From: Holothuria scabra
Taxonomy: Eukaryota > Echinodermata > Holothuroidea > Aspidochirotida > Holothuriidae
Length of the DNA stretch: 64,000 bases
Assembly (NCBI GenBank): GCA_037179385.1
Contig: CM074179.1
Location: 75,381,719 to 75,445,718 of the forward strand
Direction of reading: 5' to 3'
Each line of letters starts with the position of its first letter. Within the stretch, counting starts at the first letter, position 1. Under the pieces are notes generated by a model, which saw only the letters and a list, made by a program, of their open reading frames with translations, made no database searches and was not told where the DNA came from. Positions 36,415 through 48,849 of this stretch are shown here, one piece after another. The translations under genes were made by a program, and so were the position numbers.

Positions 36415-36776
36415 GTGAGTATCGATGTGCTGTTTGTATAGTCTGTGAAAAGTTTATAGCTAGTGGTGCTTGGTTTATAGGTATACTTTTTCTTAGGATA
36501 GATTTTAAGCCCCAAGGAAAGTCACTTGATCCAAGCTTAATTAGTAGGCTAGATTTTTTGCATATAGATCAGAATTTTTTTAAGATAAAAAACTATGGGG
36601 GTAATTTTTTGTGACAGTGCAAGAGTATTTTTGTTCGAATAATGGAATCATTTATTATGTTTTGCTCATTTTTTGCCCCTGATCCTTGTGCAGCTGTGCT
36701 TATGACTCACAGATGTGTCTTTCCAATCAAGACTAAAAGATAGATCTAGTTAGGCGGGTGTTTTTCTCCCACATAG

Positions 36777-36870
36777 CTACAGTGCTTCCCTGTATGCTGA
36801 GGAATGTAGGAAAGCCCAGTAATTCGCTGTATGTGAAGTGGCTGATACAAGCAGGACCCAGGTTTATTAG
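36777..36870 (+). CDS. Candidate exon (exon c), phase linked to 44341
   Basis: Acceptor GTGTTTTTCTCCCACATAG and donor GTACAG. Entered after two bases, the frame gives TVLPCMLRNVGK and then PSNSLYVKWLIQAGPRFI in 30 codons and leaves in phase 2. That matches entry at 44341 (AG+C = Ser). The entry phase does not match the phase-0 exit at 36414, so either an unseen exon lies between, another donor is used, or this is not an exon. A - strand frame overlaps it. Confidence 0.35.
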
Positions 36871-36999
36871 GTACAGTAGGTATACATCTGAAAAAAATAC
36901 CCTGTGCTCAATCTTGTCAAGAACTTTCCATTTGAGCATTAATTTGTGAATGGCCATGAAGGTTGACATTTGATAGAAGTTTATCTCAGAATGAACTGA

Positions 37000-39429
37000 A
37001 AGGGTGTGTAGCCCTTAAATGCCCTGTAACTAATTTTATCCCTTTTTGCCAGCACTAATTTCAGAATTTGTTGAAAGCTGTCATTTGAACCCCAACATTG
37101 GGCTTCTACCAGAATGGTAATCAAAACTGCTGCTCATTGAAGCAGCTAATTGGAGTAATGAACCAGGGGTCTGGAACTATAATTGGCAACATCGGTGGTG
37201 CAGTTTTTCCTTGAAAACTAAGATATAGCCATGACGGATCTCGTTAAAGGCTAATATTCTCTAATGATCGATACACCAAATGCATTCACATTACTAAGCC
37301 TACTTATAGCACAGTACCACTGTACACTCTACAGCACTCGCAAGAGTTGAAATTCGTAACTTTGTATTTTGTGTGGACGTATGTTTGATAGCTTTAAGTC
37401 TGCAAGCAATCACCTGGTCAATGTGTACAAAGTATGTAGTGTGTGTGCACATGCCTGTGTCTTTCACTGTTGTATATACTATAGTACATAACTGTACTTA
37501 CGTAGAATAAGTCATGTACCAAGAGATTTATTTCCGTAGGGAGGAGTAAACAAACAACAGCCATATTGCTGATGTTCAATACCTGTGTCAAAGTCACAAT
37601 ACACTTCAGTTGAGAATATGGCAAGCTTGAATGTGGCGCCATTTTGCATGAGTATCGCACTGTGTTGACAGTTGCACAACATGTTAAACAGATTTCAAAA
37701 CCCTTCCAACTGATCTTGAAATCTCTTCCAATGTGTTCTGCTAAAGGGATTCAAGACCTTTTGGCACATGCCATACACCATGCAGGCTGCAGGGGAGCTT
37801 CTCCACTGAATAAACCTCACATGTTGAGGAGAAAATGGCACCAACAGTTTATATCACCATTCTTACTGTGAATGAGACTATATAGATATCATTTGGTGGT
37901 CTCAGTAAAGGAGATTCTCACATTGGCTCAGGACCTAAACACATTTGAAGCGAGGGGAGGGACTGAAGCTTAGAAAGCATGCTAATTTTGACATATTTAT
38001 AGTTATTGTTCACTTGAGGACAAAAGAGTGGGGCTAAGGCTGAAAGAGTCCCCCATAGATTGTTGCCTTCGACAAGGTGTAGAGGGGAAGGAGAGTTATG
38101 AGGGATCACTATTGGTTACCAGCAAGAGTTGTCTAAGGTTGGTGTTGATGACTCAGTTTAAAGGAGGGGATTCAACATATAGGGACTTTACATGTCAGTT
38201 CAAAATTACATGTTTACATGGCAAAATAGGAAGATTAAAAGATATTATACAGTACCCAAATCCCCCAGAGTTAGTTAGATGAAATTTAACAATACATGAA
38301 TGTGTTATACAGTGTCAGTCAACTCCATAAAAAGTTCAGTTTAAATTCATGCATTTTCAAATATGGTTCAAGTTTAGTCTCCCTTTAGTCGCCTCTTACG
38401 ACAATCAGGAATCACCAAGGGCGTATTCTACAACCCCCACAGGGGGCAAATCCCCCAGAGACTTTTGCTTTGTATTTTGGACACTTCAAGTGTTGAACCT
38501 ATATATTCATGGTGATGACATGCTGTCAGATGTTCTACATGTGTTCAAGCTATGTGTAAGTGTATGCTGACACCTGGACAAGGTCTGTGTGTCCATGTTG
38601 ATGTCAAAATTATCAGTTATACAGTATTTTGTGGATAAGGATAAATATGTACAGAGGCCCTAGACTGTTCTTTGGGAGTTGTTGGCCAATGTACAGATCC
38701 ATCTTTATTACAGGGCCTGGTTGTGTTTGCCAATAAACAGATCCATCTATATTGAACTAAGTACTGGCAATCAAACAATAGAGAGTTTAGCAGATAAAAT
38801 GTTTGAACCAGTAAAGTGTTACTAATACTACATAAACTAGTGTACATACAAGAGCAGTGTCAGGCCTTGAATTTTGAGGTCTGCGAGTGCTATCACACAC
38901 CCTCACTGTCCTCAAATCACGGTCAGGAGTGCAATTTTTTGCACACCTAGATGAAGATTTGATTTCATATAAATTCCTTTTTGATAAAACTGCTCCCCCA
39001 CCTTAGCACTCCTAGTAAATTTTAAACTCAAGGCTTGCAAGTTTGGTTTGGCTAAATTGGGGAGGGGGCAGGGGAGAGGTTTCAATTTTTCCTGAAATTT
39101 CAGAATCTTACTCACAGTACAAAGTTAAGCCTGCATTTCAAATTTTGCCTGATTTTTCTGAGGTGAGGGTACGTGGCACAACCCTCCTCCTTGCCTAATT
39201 AATATACTTCTTGAGACTGAAGTGCATTTAAACATTATTTAGCATGCCCTAAAATTTTCTATATGTATTAATACAAGTAGTAAGTCTGTTATTTAAGGCC
39301 TTACAGATTTCCCCTTCCTTTGTAATGTCAGTTAAACCTCATCATTCCTCCTCTCATTTCCTACTCAACCATTTGGCTAGGATTACTAATAGCAGTGCTT
39401 GCTTTTAGTTGCCTAGACCCTAGAAGAGG
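37000..39429. other. Intron-like DNA without another supported exon
   Basis: A frame at 37644-37871 (for example AKGIQDLLAHAIHHAGCRGA) is protein-like but has no clear splice sites. It may be a decayed mobile-element remnant. A short direct repeat, ACAGATCCATCTTTATT / ACAGATCCATCTATATT, occurs near 38693 and 38738. Confidence 0.3.
38380..38465 (-). repeat. SINE-like remnant with GTCGTAAGAGGCGACT motif
   Basis: On the - strand it reads GGGTTGTAGAATACGCCC...TGATTGTCGTAAGAGGCGAC. From memory, GTCGTAAGAGGCGACT is a core shared by some dispersed metazoan SINEs. No tRNA-like head or tail repeat is visible, so it would be a fragment. Confidence 0.3.
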
Positions 39430-40165
39430 GCCATGCATGCATGAGAGCTGACACTTGTTGAACTGGTCAATGGTGTCCCTTCAGAGGAAGCAAGCTCCTT
39501 CAGGGGCCAGGTTGACCCCCATCAACAGTCAGAATGGGTTCTTGCATCACAGCTGACCTTTGGTATACAGGTCAATAGTGTCCCTTCAGAAGAAACAGTG
39601 TGGAGGACAAGAAACCTTTTTCAGTCACCTACAACAGCCCACTCTAGAATTGGATGGTGCATGATGGACCCATGGTGTTCATTTCATAGTGTTCCTTGAG
39701 AGGAAAAAGTGTGGAGGACAAGGAACCTTTTTTTGGTCACCTACAACAGTCCACTCCAGAATTGGGTGATGCATGACAGCTGACCCATGGTGTTCAGGTC
39801 AATAGCATCCTTTAGAGGAAACAGCATGCTGCAAAAGAAACCTTTTTGGGTCACTTACAACACTCCACCCTTGCATGGGGCGATGCATCATAGCTAACCC
39901 TTGGTTTACATGTCAATAGTGTTCCTTCAGAGGAAATAGTTGAGAGGACCAGATACCTTAGTTAGCGGTTCTCCTCCACCCGTCTACCCTATAATGTGGA
40001 CATGCATGAGAGCTGACCCTTGGTATACAGGTCAATGGTGTCCTTTCAGAGAAAGCAGTTCCTCTGACCCCTCTTTTGGCAAGATTGCCCCTTTAACAAT
40101 CCATGCTACAATTGGGCGGTGCATGACCTCTGACCCTGTGTGTGGGGTCAATAGTGTGGGTCAAT
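39430..40165 (+). repeat. Degenerate ~115 bp tandem repeat, about 6-7 copies
   Basis: Recurring order: ATGCATGAGAGCTGACCCTT, GGTATACAGGTCAATAGTGT, CCTTCAGAGGAAACAG, GTCACCTACAACA, CACTCCAGAATTGGG. Copies vary in length and several have internal losses. There is no conserved frame. Confidence 0.8.
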
Positions 40166-41290
40166 GCACTTACTAAGAAAGCCCTACAAATGGAGGTGTC
40201 CACCCTCTTTTTGCACAAGCTACACTGATTTCTGTCCTAAGATCACTTGCTACATAAAGTCAAAATGGCAAGAACTGTGGAGTACTCTCCCTCTCCCCCA
40301 TCTTAAATTCCCCTTCCCCAACCTAAAACTTTTACTGATTAAAAACCCACTTCTGGGACTGTAAGTGTACAAGGCAGCCCCCACCTTGTTACACTGTTGA
40401 ACAGACTTGCGTTGGCTTGTAAATTTACCTCATCTAACTAACTAACTTAATTGTTGCAAGCCTCAAAGAGAACAAAAAATAAAACGAGGGCTTTTATTTA
40501 CTTACTAAATTTACAGAATAACCTTTACATCCTACAATTTCTCCATAGATGAATAGCCTACTTGATATTTGTTAGCCCAGAAAGCATGGTTACAGATTTA
40601 AAGCAGGTCTATTATTTCTAAGAGTGGTGTGTACACTTAGGTGAAATAAAGGTCAATAACACCAAACTGAACCATTTCAAGTAGTTTTTACTCAAATTTT
40701 TCTAGGATGTAGAACCTTTGCTCCCAAAACCTGCCCTCATGTGGCACTCATGATTGCTGCCCTTCCTTTAAGTTAAATAGTGACTAGATCTGACAAATTC
40801 ATAAAGGCATATTTGGGACAAATGCAGCCAAAGAAGGTTAAAACTCATGATATGAATGCAGGTAATAGCACTTTTGCTCATTAAAGTTAATTGCAGTGCT
40901 AGGGTATCTTTAAAGGTAGTGTTACATGTCAGCAAAAAGGCATGACTTTTTACTTGACAAGTCAGTTAAGGAGTAATCTTGCATTTCAAAAAAAAACCAT
41001 TTGGAATTATGTGAGTAGGCCTATCTGTTTTGGCTCACTAGCAAAGATAAACATCTTCAAAGTTTGAATGTTTCTGAAGCCAATAGCTAAAGTTAATGCT
41101 GTGTTTCACTTTTGTTAACCCTATATTGATTATGTCTTCATTAACTCATCACATTGTTTATGGTTTGGTAATTGATACTGATGATTTGATTTTCAAGGAG
41201 ACAGTTTAAACCCTCAGAACAGGCTAATGTTATAATTGTCCTTGAAATGCAGACCTGGCCCCCCAAAAAATAAATATAAATAGGTACAAT

Positions 41291-41386
41291 AAATGAATGA
41301 ACCAACGAATGAAGGAACGAACAAACGAACGAAGGAACGAACCAACAGCTGGATGGACGGACAAACGAATGAATATACGAACGGAT
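41291..41386 (+). repeat. AACG/AATG tetranucleotide repeat
   Basis: Imperfect GAACGAAC / GAATGAA repeats. Protein-like frames on both strands are repeat translations. Confidence 0.85.
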
Positions 41387-41831
41387 ACTTTTCACACCAA
41401 ACACAGAACTTTGTCATTTTCATTTCAAATGACCTTTAAAATACATCTGACTTTAGTGGTAAAGTTCTGGAGCAAAGGTTGCACAGCCCTAACAGAATTG
41501 TGGTGGTCTATTTTGAATATCCCATTACAAAATTTCTGTTATTTATTCAACAAACAGTACATTAATTTCCATGTTGAAAACTAAGTACCCCATTGGGTAC
41601 CCCCTAATTCTTAGCTGACAATGTTTGAAATTTCTTTTGGTGTCATGGTGATCATTGTAGAGCTGGTAATCAGGGCAGCTTATCATAAATTATATGAGGG
41701 CTTTATGACATGCTGCCTGTCTGTCTATAAGGGAAAGGGATTTGAGCATAACTAGATTCTTTTCCATATAAATTTCAAGGAATTGTGGGATAAGAGTTTG
41801 GTATTTATGGTCCTTGTCAATAGCACAGTAT

Positions 41832-42092
41832 TATAGACGAATCCGATTAGCGCTTGTTTTTAGTGACTGTAGGCAGCCATTAGTGGGGTCCATCAGCCTT
41901 AAATCGTCTTTATTTATTGTCTACATGAATTTCAAATCCTCATATGCACTGAAGTTGAGAAAATCAAGATACACCTTAGTGTATAACCATCCATGGAACA
42001 GGTAAGGAAGGAAATATAAAGATAAAATGTGATAGACCCCAGTAATGGCTGACTAAAATCAGACCATCACAGTCTGCTGGAATTCGTCTATA
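41832..42092 (+). mobile_element. TA-type MITE with TATAGACGAAT termini
   Basis: 261 bp starting TATAGACGAATCC and ending GGAATTCGTCTATA, an inverted pair of at least 11 bp with TA at the outer edge as in Tc1/mariner-like insertions. The interior matches the inverted, older copy at 9790-10037. No transposase frame. Confidence 0.75.
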
Positions 42093-42169
42093 GCTGACAT
42101 AGCAAAAAATGATGGACACTAATATTATATCTCACAATCATTTGTGATTGCTGGAAAAGTGTCTATGCA

Positions 42170-42360
42170 TCTGTAACCTTACTCATCTGCGCCGCCCCTC
42201 TACTTACCTCCTATTCACACATGAAGTCCCACTTACCTGCAACTAACTCAGGTAAACTAATAGCACTGAGAGGGAGGGCACACTTGCTCCCTGAGGAGGT
42301 AAGTATTGGGGCTTGTAGATTCCCGATCCAGGGAGTTTTGGGGGACTTTTATGTTGATTG
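42170..42360 (+). repeat. Dispersed repeat shared with 49735-49860
   Basis: Both places carry TTACCTCCTATTYAC, ACATGAAGTCCC / ATCATGTGGGGACC, a GGTATCAGGGCTTATAGAT-like block and GGGACTTTGGGGGACT. The GAG|GTAAGT word at 42299 is a good donor by sequence but lies in this repeat, so I do not treat it as an exon end. Confidence 0.5.
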
Positions 42361-42386
42361 GATATAAGGGAGAAATGTGGTGATCA

Positions 42387-42525
42387 CTCCCAAGTTGAAT
42401 TAGTCTAGTGGACTAAAGTCCTGTTTCATGAATGCCTTTTGAGAACCATATGACTGCATATATTTTTTCTTTTGCTGAATTGTGAAATTGTCTCATCGTT
42501 TTACCTTGGATATGCAATAATTAAG
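42387..42525 (+). mobile_element. R3 fragment
   Basis: Contains AAGTCCTGTTTCATGAATGC, CTTTTGAGAACCATATGACT and TTTACCTTGGATATGCAATA of R3. The ends are eroded. Confidence 0.5.
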
Positions 42526-42914
42526 CCCCTCAGTGTAAGGCACTTGGAAGCCATGGAAATAAAAAAAAAAAAAAATAAAATATATAGTGAGAATTGTTGT
42601 ACCAAATAAGTTTAAGGCATCTCGTTTCACTCTTTGAGTGCCGTACTGATGGTAGGTGAGGAAAGGGTGGGTTATGAAAGGAGGTGGTGTAATTAGAACA
42701 TCTCTTTTGGAAAAGGAATATATTGAAGGATCTAAATATTACAACTCCCACTCACCCTGCTTAGATCATTCTATTTATGGATGAGGGAAGGGATCTAGAG
42801 TCAAAGGGGAAGGGGAACAGTTGGTGAAGGGAGGTCAGCTTATGGTTTATTATGTTAGAGGTTGTGAATAAAACATTTCTGTTAGAACAAAGGAAATGAT
42901 AGAGCACAGAGTCC

Positions 42915-43045
42915 TTTAATGTTGTTTTGCATGGGTTAGAAGCCCATAGATGGGTTTCAGACAGTTGTGAGAGGGGCTAGAAGTAAGTAGGTTGGGAGAT
43001 TGGAACGACTTTCTGGGCCGGGGTTGTGCATAATGCCTTTCATCA
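42915..43045 (-). mobile_element. R1 fragment
   Basis: Reversed R1 blocks GTTTCAGACAGTTGTGAGAG, GGGCTAGAAGTAAGTAGGTT and a CATAATGCCTTTCA end. Only about one third of the element remains. Confidence 0.5.
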
Positions 43046-43227
43046 GAGAGAGAGAGCTAGTTGATGCTTAGAAGTTTACACAATGTAGGCAGAAGCAATA
43101 TCCTTGTCATTGCCTATAACCATATGGGACCTTACATGTTATGTGGTTGTCTAATTAAATAAACAATTCCTCAAAAAGTTCCCTAAAAGTCAGGGAATTT
43201 TAGGAAGTGTTCCCGTTTTATGTTCAG

Positions 43228-43585
43228 ATATCACGCCATGATGTTTCTTCTAGAAAAAACAAAACAGGCACCCCAGCAGGTCAAAGGTTGTGTGGGGTGT
43301 AACTGGTGCCTGAGTTTGTTACATGATCTGTGCCCTCAAAGAGCGACGCTTTTATTGTACTTGCACTGCCGGAAAGGCAATTAACACATGCTTGACTGCT
43401 TTTAGCTAACCCCAAATGTTACATAACTTTTTGTGCATCTGTTATTGTCAATCAATTAATCAGATTTGAAACTTAACTACATCAAGTAGCCTATGTGTGA
43501 AGTGAGCTTCATTTTCTCCCGGGAGTGATAAGAGGTAATTAGGCAGGAGGATGTTACAAAAAGTAAGAAGGAAAGTTACATCATG
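43228..43585 (+). mobile_element. R5 dispersed repeat, copy 4
   Basis: Contains CACCCCAGCAGGTCAAAGGT, TTACATGATCTGTGCCCTCA, GGCAATTAACACATGCTTGA, TAGCTAACCCCAAATGTTAC, GTGATAAGAGGTAATTAGGC and CAAAAAGTAAGAAGGAAAGT. Confidence 0.75.
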
Positions 43586-46068
43586 ACATCATTTTGTGGA
43601 AAAAAAAAATGGTGATATCTGACTGTTTGAAAGGTCCAGGAAATATCAGTCAAGGTGTTTTGAACATCATGGAATTTTATGAATGTTTTCATACCCCCCA
43701 AGCAAGCCTAGAACATGCTTATATACAGAATATTTATTAACTTGGTAAAGAGTAAAAACATTTTTGACTCAGTTTAAAAAGTTTAACATTCCTTTCTCTA
43801 TTGAATGTTGTTTGTATACATGTGATTTGATGTAATATTTCATCACTATCTAAAATTACTGGTTAAAGGCAACAATTTTTCCTGTCACCTTGAATCAGTT
43901 ATCTTGACAGCGTGGAACCCCTTTATATATTATATGAGTCATCACACATGTTCCTCTCTTGTTACGCCAGGTGCAGCTGCTATTATTGCGATAGACATGA
44001 GCTGTACAGAAGAGTTGTTTATTCTCACACTGAGAGCTTGTTATTGCTGAAATGGTTGTCAAAATTTCAGAGATCTGACAGCTACATATCCTGTACAAAT
44101 TAATTTCCTAACTAAATGTATAATGTAGATTTACCTACATCAAAATTTGAATGAATCTTGTTGCATCCTAAGTCACGTGCAAATATAAATATAGCCCTTC
44201 AATTTTTGGTGGTGACCGCTTTTGGTCACATTGTTTTATTACTACATTAAAATCTATGCAAGAAGTTTCCCTGGTGCATCATTCAGTACATATGGGATGT
44301 TTCTGTGTCCCCATAGGTGAAATTTGTTGTTCTCATGCAGCTTTGTACAGAAAAATTTGGACCACAATCCAGAAAGGGAGCAGATGTTCCTGTCTGCACA
44401 CGAGATTATTTTTAAGAAGGACCCACACTGGTAAAATGTCTCTGCAATAAGTGACTTTTTAGAAAAAAAATGGGTAATACTTTTGGAAAAGTTTTATATA
44501 TTGTAATTATAAATGGTGTTCCTTGATTCGGGCAAGTTGACAGTTGTAAGGAAAATATTCTTCAGTTTCAGCTATGGCTCAAAGTTGTTGGGCTAAATTT
44601 AGATTCTCCGTGAGGCACAGCTCTGCCAGTTAATAAAATTTGACAGTAGTATTTTTGAAATATTGCGAGCACAACTAAAAACATGTCTTCTGGAAAACAT
44701 ACTTAATTTATGTCTTGCCCACCTCATTCTCTGCACAGCTGCCTTCTGTTCTCTCCTCCACCATCCTCCCCACTTCTCCCTCCCCAGTCCTTTAACCAAT
44801 AACTCCAATATCTGATTTTGGACTTAATTGTCATAACATAATTTATGTGTAACTGTATTGCACGTAATCAAGTATATCACCGACACCTCTTAGATCTCTT
44901 ATCTGAAGTGATCATAGTGTGTAAAATGTTTTTATAGACTATACTTCAATGTTTTCACAGCAGTATAATACCACTACATTTACAGTGCCAGACCTGATTT
45001 TTATGTGAATGAAAAAGCCTCATCCGTAATTTCACAAGAACCTTGGCCCCTTCCAAAATGTTTTTTTCAGTCCAGAAGATTAATACCCTGAGTATCTTTA
45101 AGCCTGTATGCAATGATCTCATTACTATGCAAAGTGGCTTAATTCTAATGTCATTGCACTTTTCAAGAATGATCTCCATCAGACCGCACCTTGCTTATAA
45201 AACATACTATAAAACTTTGTCTCCTTTTTTTGAAGTTTAATAACACCTGTTTGTCATGTCATGTTGCCATGAATGTCAGTCTAATAGTCTATTGTTTGTC
45301 ATCTCAAGCCAGACTCAAACCAACCACAACCTACAAAACCTCCAAACTCTGCAGCAGGTCCTTCCTAATCTAAGTCGAGTCTGAAGACCCATTTAACTCA
45401 CTTGTTCTTCTGTCCCCTTATATAAAGTTTCAGTTTTGTTTTATTTTGAATTTTTTCTGAAAAATTGACAAGGATTTGACAGCAAAAGAAACTAAAAAAG
45501 AAAGGTTAGAAAATATTTTTGTGTCTGTCACCTTGTCTGTCATTTGATGGGTGTTATTTTCATCATTCTTGACAGGTAAAACCACATTCATTTTATTTTC
45601 TTCCACGGAGTTACACATCCATAGAGTCTTATCTTTCTCATGAACATATGAAAACATGGAAGTACTTCCATGATGAAAACAGCTAGGCTTCTGACGTAAT
45701 GCAATATTTGACGATTCGAAACCCATTGTCTATTTGGTAAACAGGAAAGCCTGACATGTACCCCATACTGGGTAGAACTTGGGGCAGAGAGAAGAAACCG
45801 TCGTAGACTTTAACCGCAGATTAGGAGTTTTAAGTTTTGTCTTGAGGAGGGCGGATTGTAAAGAATCCAGGACTGGGCAGAGACTCTGCTAACCACAATT
45901 AGTAGCCTGCAGAATAGAAAGCTTTTCATTTTAATATTTTATTTGGGGGTTTAAAGGGGTATCAGGAAATGAAAGGTTGGCTTGGAGCTTTGGCAGCAGA
46001 CAGTGGCCAAGCTCATGTTATCAAGTTTACTACAGAAAAGAAGTTTTCAGAATCAGAAGTTCGATGGA
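43586..46068. other. Intron-like DNA around exon d, no further exon supported
   Basis: A good acceptor (TCCTCTCTTGTTACGCCAG at about 43970) is followed by frames without a matching donor. Another, GTTTTTTTCAG at about 45070, is followed by a long AT-rich frame. Neither fits the phases of neighbouring candidates. Confidence 0.3.
44341..44430 (+). CDS. Candidate internal exon, unrecognised gene (exon d)
   Basis: Acceptor TTGTTGTTCTCATGCAG, 90 bases, donor GTAAAA. Entered with one base finishing a codon, the frame reads FVQ, KNLDHNPEREQMFLSAHEII and FKKDPH, then TG, so it is a 2-2 symmetric exon that could be skipped without a frameshift. The composition is that of an amphipathic, charged helix pair, as in helical-repeat proteins; that is an impression and not a family match. 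It continues in phase from the candidate at 36870. The downstream partner before 54772 is not found. Confidence 0.55.
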
Positions 46069-46517
46069 AGAAAAAATCATCATGTTATTTATTTTTTACT
46101 TCCTCTATTAATATAGAGTTAGAGAAAATGCATTGTTTAGTGAATATCAAAGGATGGTAGCTCAATAATTGTCAGTTTTGCCTGCATGGTCATTGTTCCT
46201 CCTTCTCTTCCCTTAAAGACCCAGTTCTCTCACACCAAACAGTACCAATTCTCGTAACCTTCTTACTGAAGCCCCTCCCACAATTGTCTGCAATTCATGC
46301 TCATCCAGGCACAATCTCAGTTTATTGCTTCAGTGTGAGTACAGAAAAACTCAATTTACGTAATCAAAACATTCTCAGTACAGTTCATGATGTGTAAAAT
46401 AAGCTTTGGCACTCTGCATTGCTTGAATTAGCTGTCAATCAAAGAGCTGAGCCAATTGAGAATTTCGGTACCCGGGTTCCAAAATTATAGTTTGGAGTGA
46501 GAGGTTTGGCCCTTTAA
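46069..46517 (+). repeat. Duplicated block A (includes an R1 MITE)
   Basis: About 450 bp nearly identical to 49955-50406, from AAAAAATCATCATGTTATTT through CTCAATAATTGTCAGTTTTG and an entire R1. Because both copies hold R1 at the same position, the block was copied after the R1 insertion. Confidence 0.9.
46213..46517 (+). mobile_element. R1 TTAA MITE, full-length (in block A)
   Basis: 305 bp from TTAAAGACCCAGTTCTCTCA to TGAGAGGTTTGGCCCTTTAA. The CTGTCAATCAAAGAGCTGAG interior is intact. It is among the least diverged copies. Confidence 0.92.
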
Positions 46518-46611
46518 CCCATTTAGGAGCCAACATAGACTTGGTGATGTAGGTAGGGGCTGACTCAACTTCATAGGGGGAAAGACCAAATCTCTTACAA
46601 AATTAATAACA

Positions 46612-46815
46612 TTTACAGTCACCTCAACTTAAATTAGTACACTGTAATATACTGTCAGGTTATGACTTGCTATAGAGAGTCATGTGACAATATTCCTTGG
46701 TTCATATGCAATGTTTTAGTTCTAAAATATTGTGGAAGATACTTTGCCAAAAAATAGGAAGAGAATTGAGATTAACTTCAAAAAATGTTTTGGGCAATCT
46801 ATACTTGCCCTTTAA
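46612..46815 (+). mobile_element. R3 TTAA MITE, left end eroded
   Basis: Contains CAGTCACCTCAACTTAAATT, AGAGAGTCATGTGACAATAT, ATAGGAAGAGAATTGAGATT and ends TTGCCCTTTAA. It lies about 100 bp from the R1 in block A. Confidence 0.65.
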
Positions 46816-48446
46816 GTGTAAGTAATCATTTTACTTCAAGTTATGGATGTGTGATTCTGGTGGAACTATATCAAATGGTATCTAAATATACCTGACAGTA
46901 GGAAGTAGGGAGGGGAAAACTGCTTTTACCCCAAATTGGCAGAATTAATTCTATTTAAATGTACTTCTGTAATAACTGTCTTTTCAATAATTTCTGTCAT
47001 TACAGTGTGAACATTGAAGTTAGTAATATGTGACTTGAATGTGAAGAAATGACTTATAAGTTGAGACTTGAAGCCATTTGACTTGTGACATGACCTGTCC
47101 TTTCTGTGTTGTCATACTTGTGGGTATTCCTTTAACATTAAAAAGTTTACCTGTGTGAGAAGACTACTGCAGTGATGAGTAAATTAAGAGGCTGCTCGTT
47201 GCACTAAGTTGATATAATTACTCCTGCGGAACTGTAATGGAGCAACAGATTTGTAATTTTCCTTTATACTGTAGTCTTTGGAATTTCATACAGTGTAAAC
47301 TTAATTAAGCAGGTTAGTTTATGGTTCATTTGAAAGGGCAGATATAGGTCATTGTTGTGTGTGGAATCTGTCAAGAGAAGAGGATGTGGGGAAAGGGGGA
47401 ACGGCTGCAGGGAAAATTGGCAGATTGTAAATTTTAGTGTACATTGCACCCATGCATTGGTTGAAATAGTGATCTGTATTACAGAATACTTTCCAAGGGA
47501 CATAAAATAGGGTCCTGATCCACATCTACAGGTACCTGAAGTGTATAGGCTACTTTTTGTTGTGAATTTGTTATGAGTTGGTTGCACCTACCTTTGAGAG
47601 AATTCTGTCTCGTACATTTAAGTTTATACAGTGTGGCAAATGTACGTATCATACAAAAATGACCAGGAAGCAGGCAGCTTTGATTTTCTGGGGCCTCTTT
47701 AAATTTTATCTGCAAGGGTCCCATAAAATACATTATTTTGTCCAACATGAAAGTCCCTAAAGCTTTTGAGCACATAAAAACGAGAAAATCTCTGGAAAGT
47801 AATGGAAAAAAATCACTAATTGAGCTGTGATTTCATGCGAGCATGATGGTCACCACTTGGCATGAATTTTTATCGCATGCAGTGACCTAAATTTCTAACG
47901 TGAGTGTCGCCCTCTATATTTAATTTAGAATTCATTGGAATCTGACATGGTCAGTTGACTTGTCCTGCCGTAAAGTTCTCCATGGTCCAACAAAAAATCA
48001 TCTTCTTTGTTAATATGTGGTTCTGTTAAATTTAAAATATAAATTGTGGACTACATTATCTGAAATTATGTCTCTGGTTTGCTGGCTGTTGATGGCCTAG
48101 CATCCTCTAAAGACCCTCTAAGTTGGTGGTATGCTGTGTAGTCTTTTTAAAAGCAAAACTACATACTCAATTTATGTCACACATATATTAATTTCAATTC
48201 AATTTTTTATGGGTCTTTCTACTTTTTCAGGCATATTAACAGAGTTTGGAAAGTGAAGTGATTTATTATTTTCTTTTACATTTTTAAGGAACCAACTAAT
48301 TCAATTGTGTGCTCCATAAGTCATATTGTCCCCTAAGCCTTGTAACACTGTGAAGTCATAGTGTCCTCAGAGCAGTAACCCTTCAAATAGGCTTTCAAGG
48401 GGCTTTCAAGGATTCCCACAAGGGTAGACATGGATAAACAAAAGTC
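46816..48446. other. No supported exon
   Basis: Frames at 47264-47775 on both strands look moderately protein-like (for example FERILSRTFKFIQCGKCTYH), but no acceptor/donor pair supports them. Confidence 0.3.
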
Positions 48447-48601
48447 CTTGATTTCTTGAGTACCATTAGTGCCATGGGCTGCTCTTAGAGGGGAGATGGT
48501 GCAGTTGGATTTGGAGCCAAAAGTACTCGTAGGATGGTCAGGGAAGATGAATTTTATGACAAGAACAGTATCTTTGTTTAAATGTTAAGAGTCTGAAATA
48601 G
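48447..48601 (+). repeat. Duplicated block B
   Basis: About 155 bp matching 49561-49724: TTGATTTCTTGAGTACCATT, GCCATGGGCTGCTCTTAGAG, GATGGTGCAGTTGGATTTGG and AATGTTAAGAGTCTGAAATA. Confidence 0.88.
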
Positions 48602-48610
48602 TTTCTTCAT

Positions 48611-48748
48611 TTAAAGGCCCAGTTCTCTCACCCCAAACAGTACCAATTATTCTCCTAACCTTCTTACTGAAGCCCCTTCCACAACTGTCTGAAATTTATC
48701 TTCATCCAAATACAATCTCAGTTTATTGCTTCAAGGTGAGTATAGAAC
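48611..48748 (+). mobile_element. R1 MITE, 3' truncated
   Basis: Starts TTAAAGGCCCAGTTCTCTCA and runs through GCTTCAAGGTGAGTATAGAA, then stops abruptly. The remaining ~165 bp are absent. Confidence 0.85.
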
Positions 48749-48849
48749 CAGAATGCAAACCATTCGTACTCGCGAATGGAGACGGTCTCTACCGGTTCAA
48801 GTGAAATAAACAAAAAGTTGCTAAACTTGGCAACTCCCAGACGGCAGTA

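Noticed and set aside
42280..42305. Perfect donor GAG|GTAAGT
   Set aside because: It lies in a repeat shared with 49735-49860 and the sequence before it is not protein-like.
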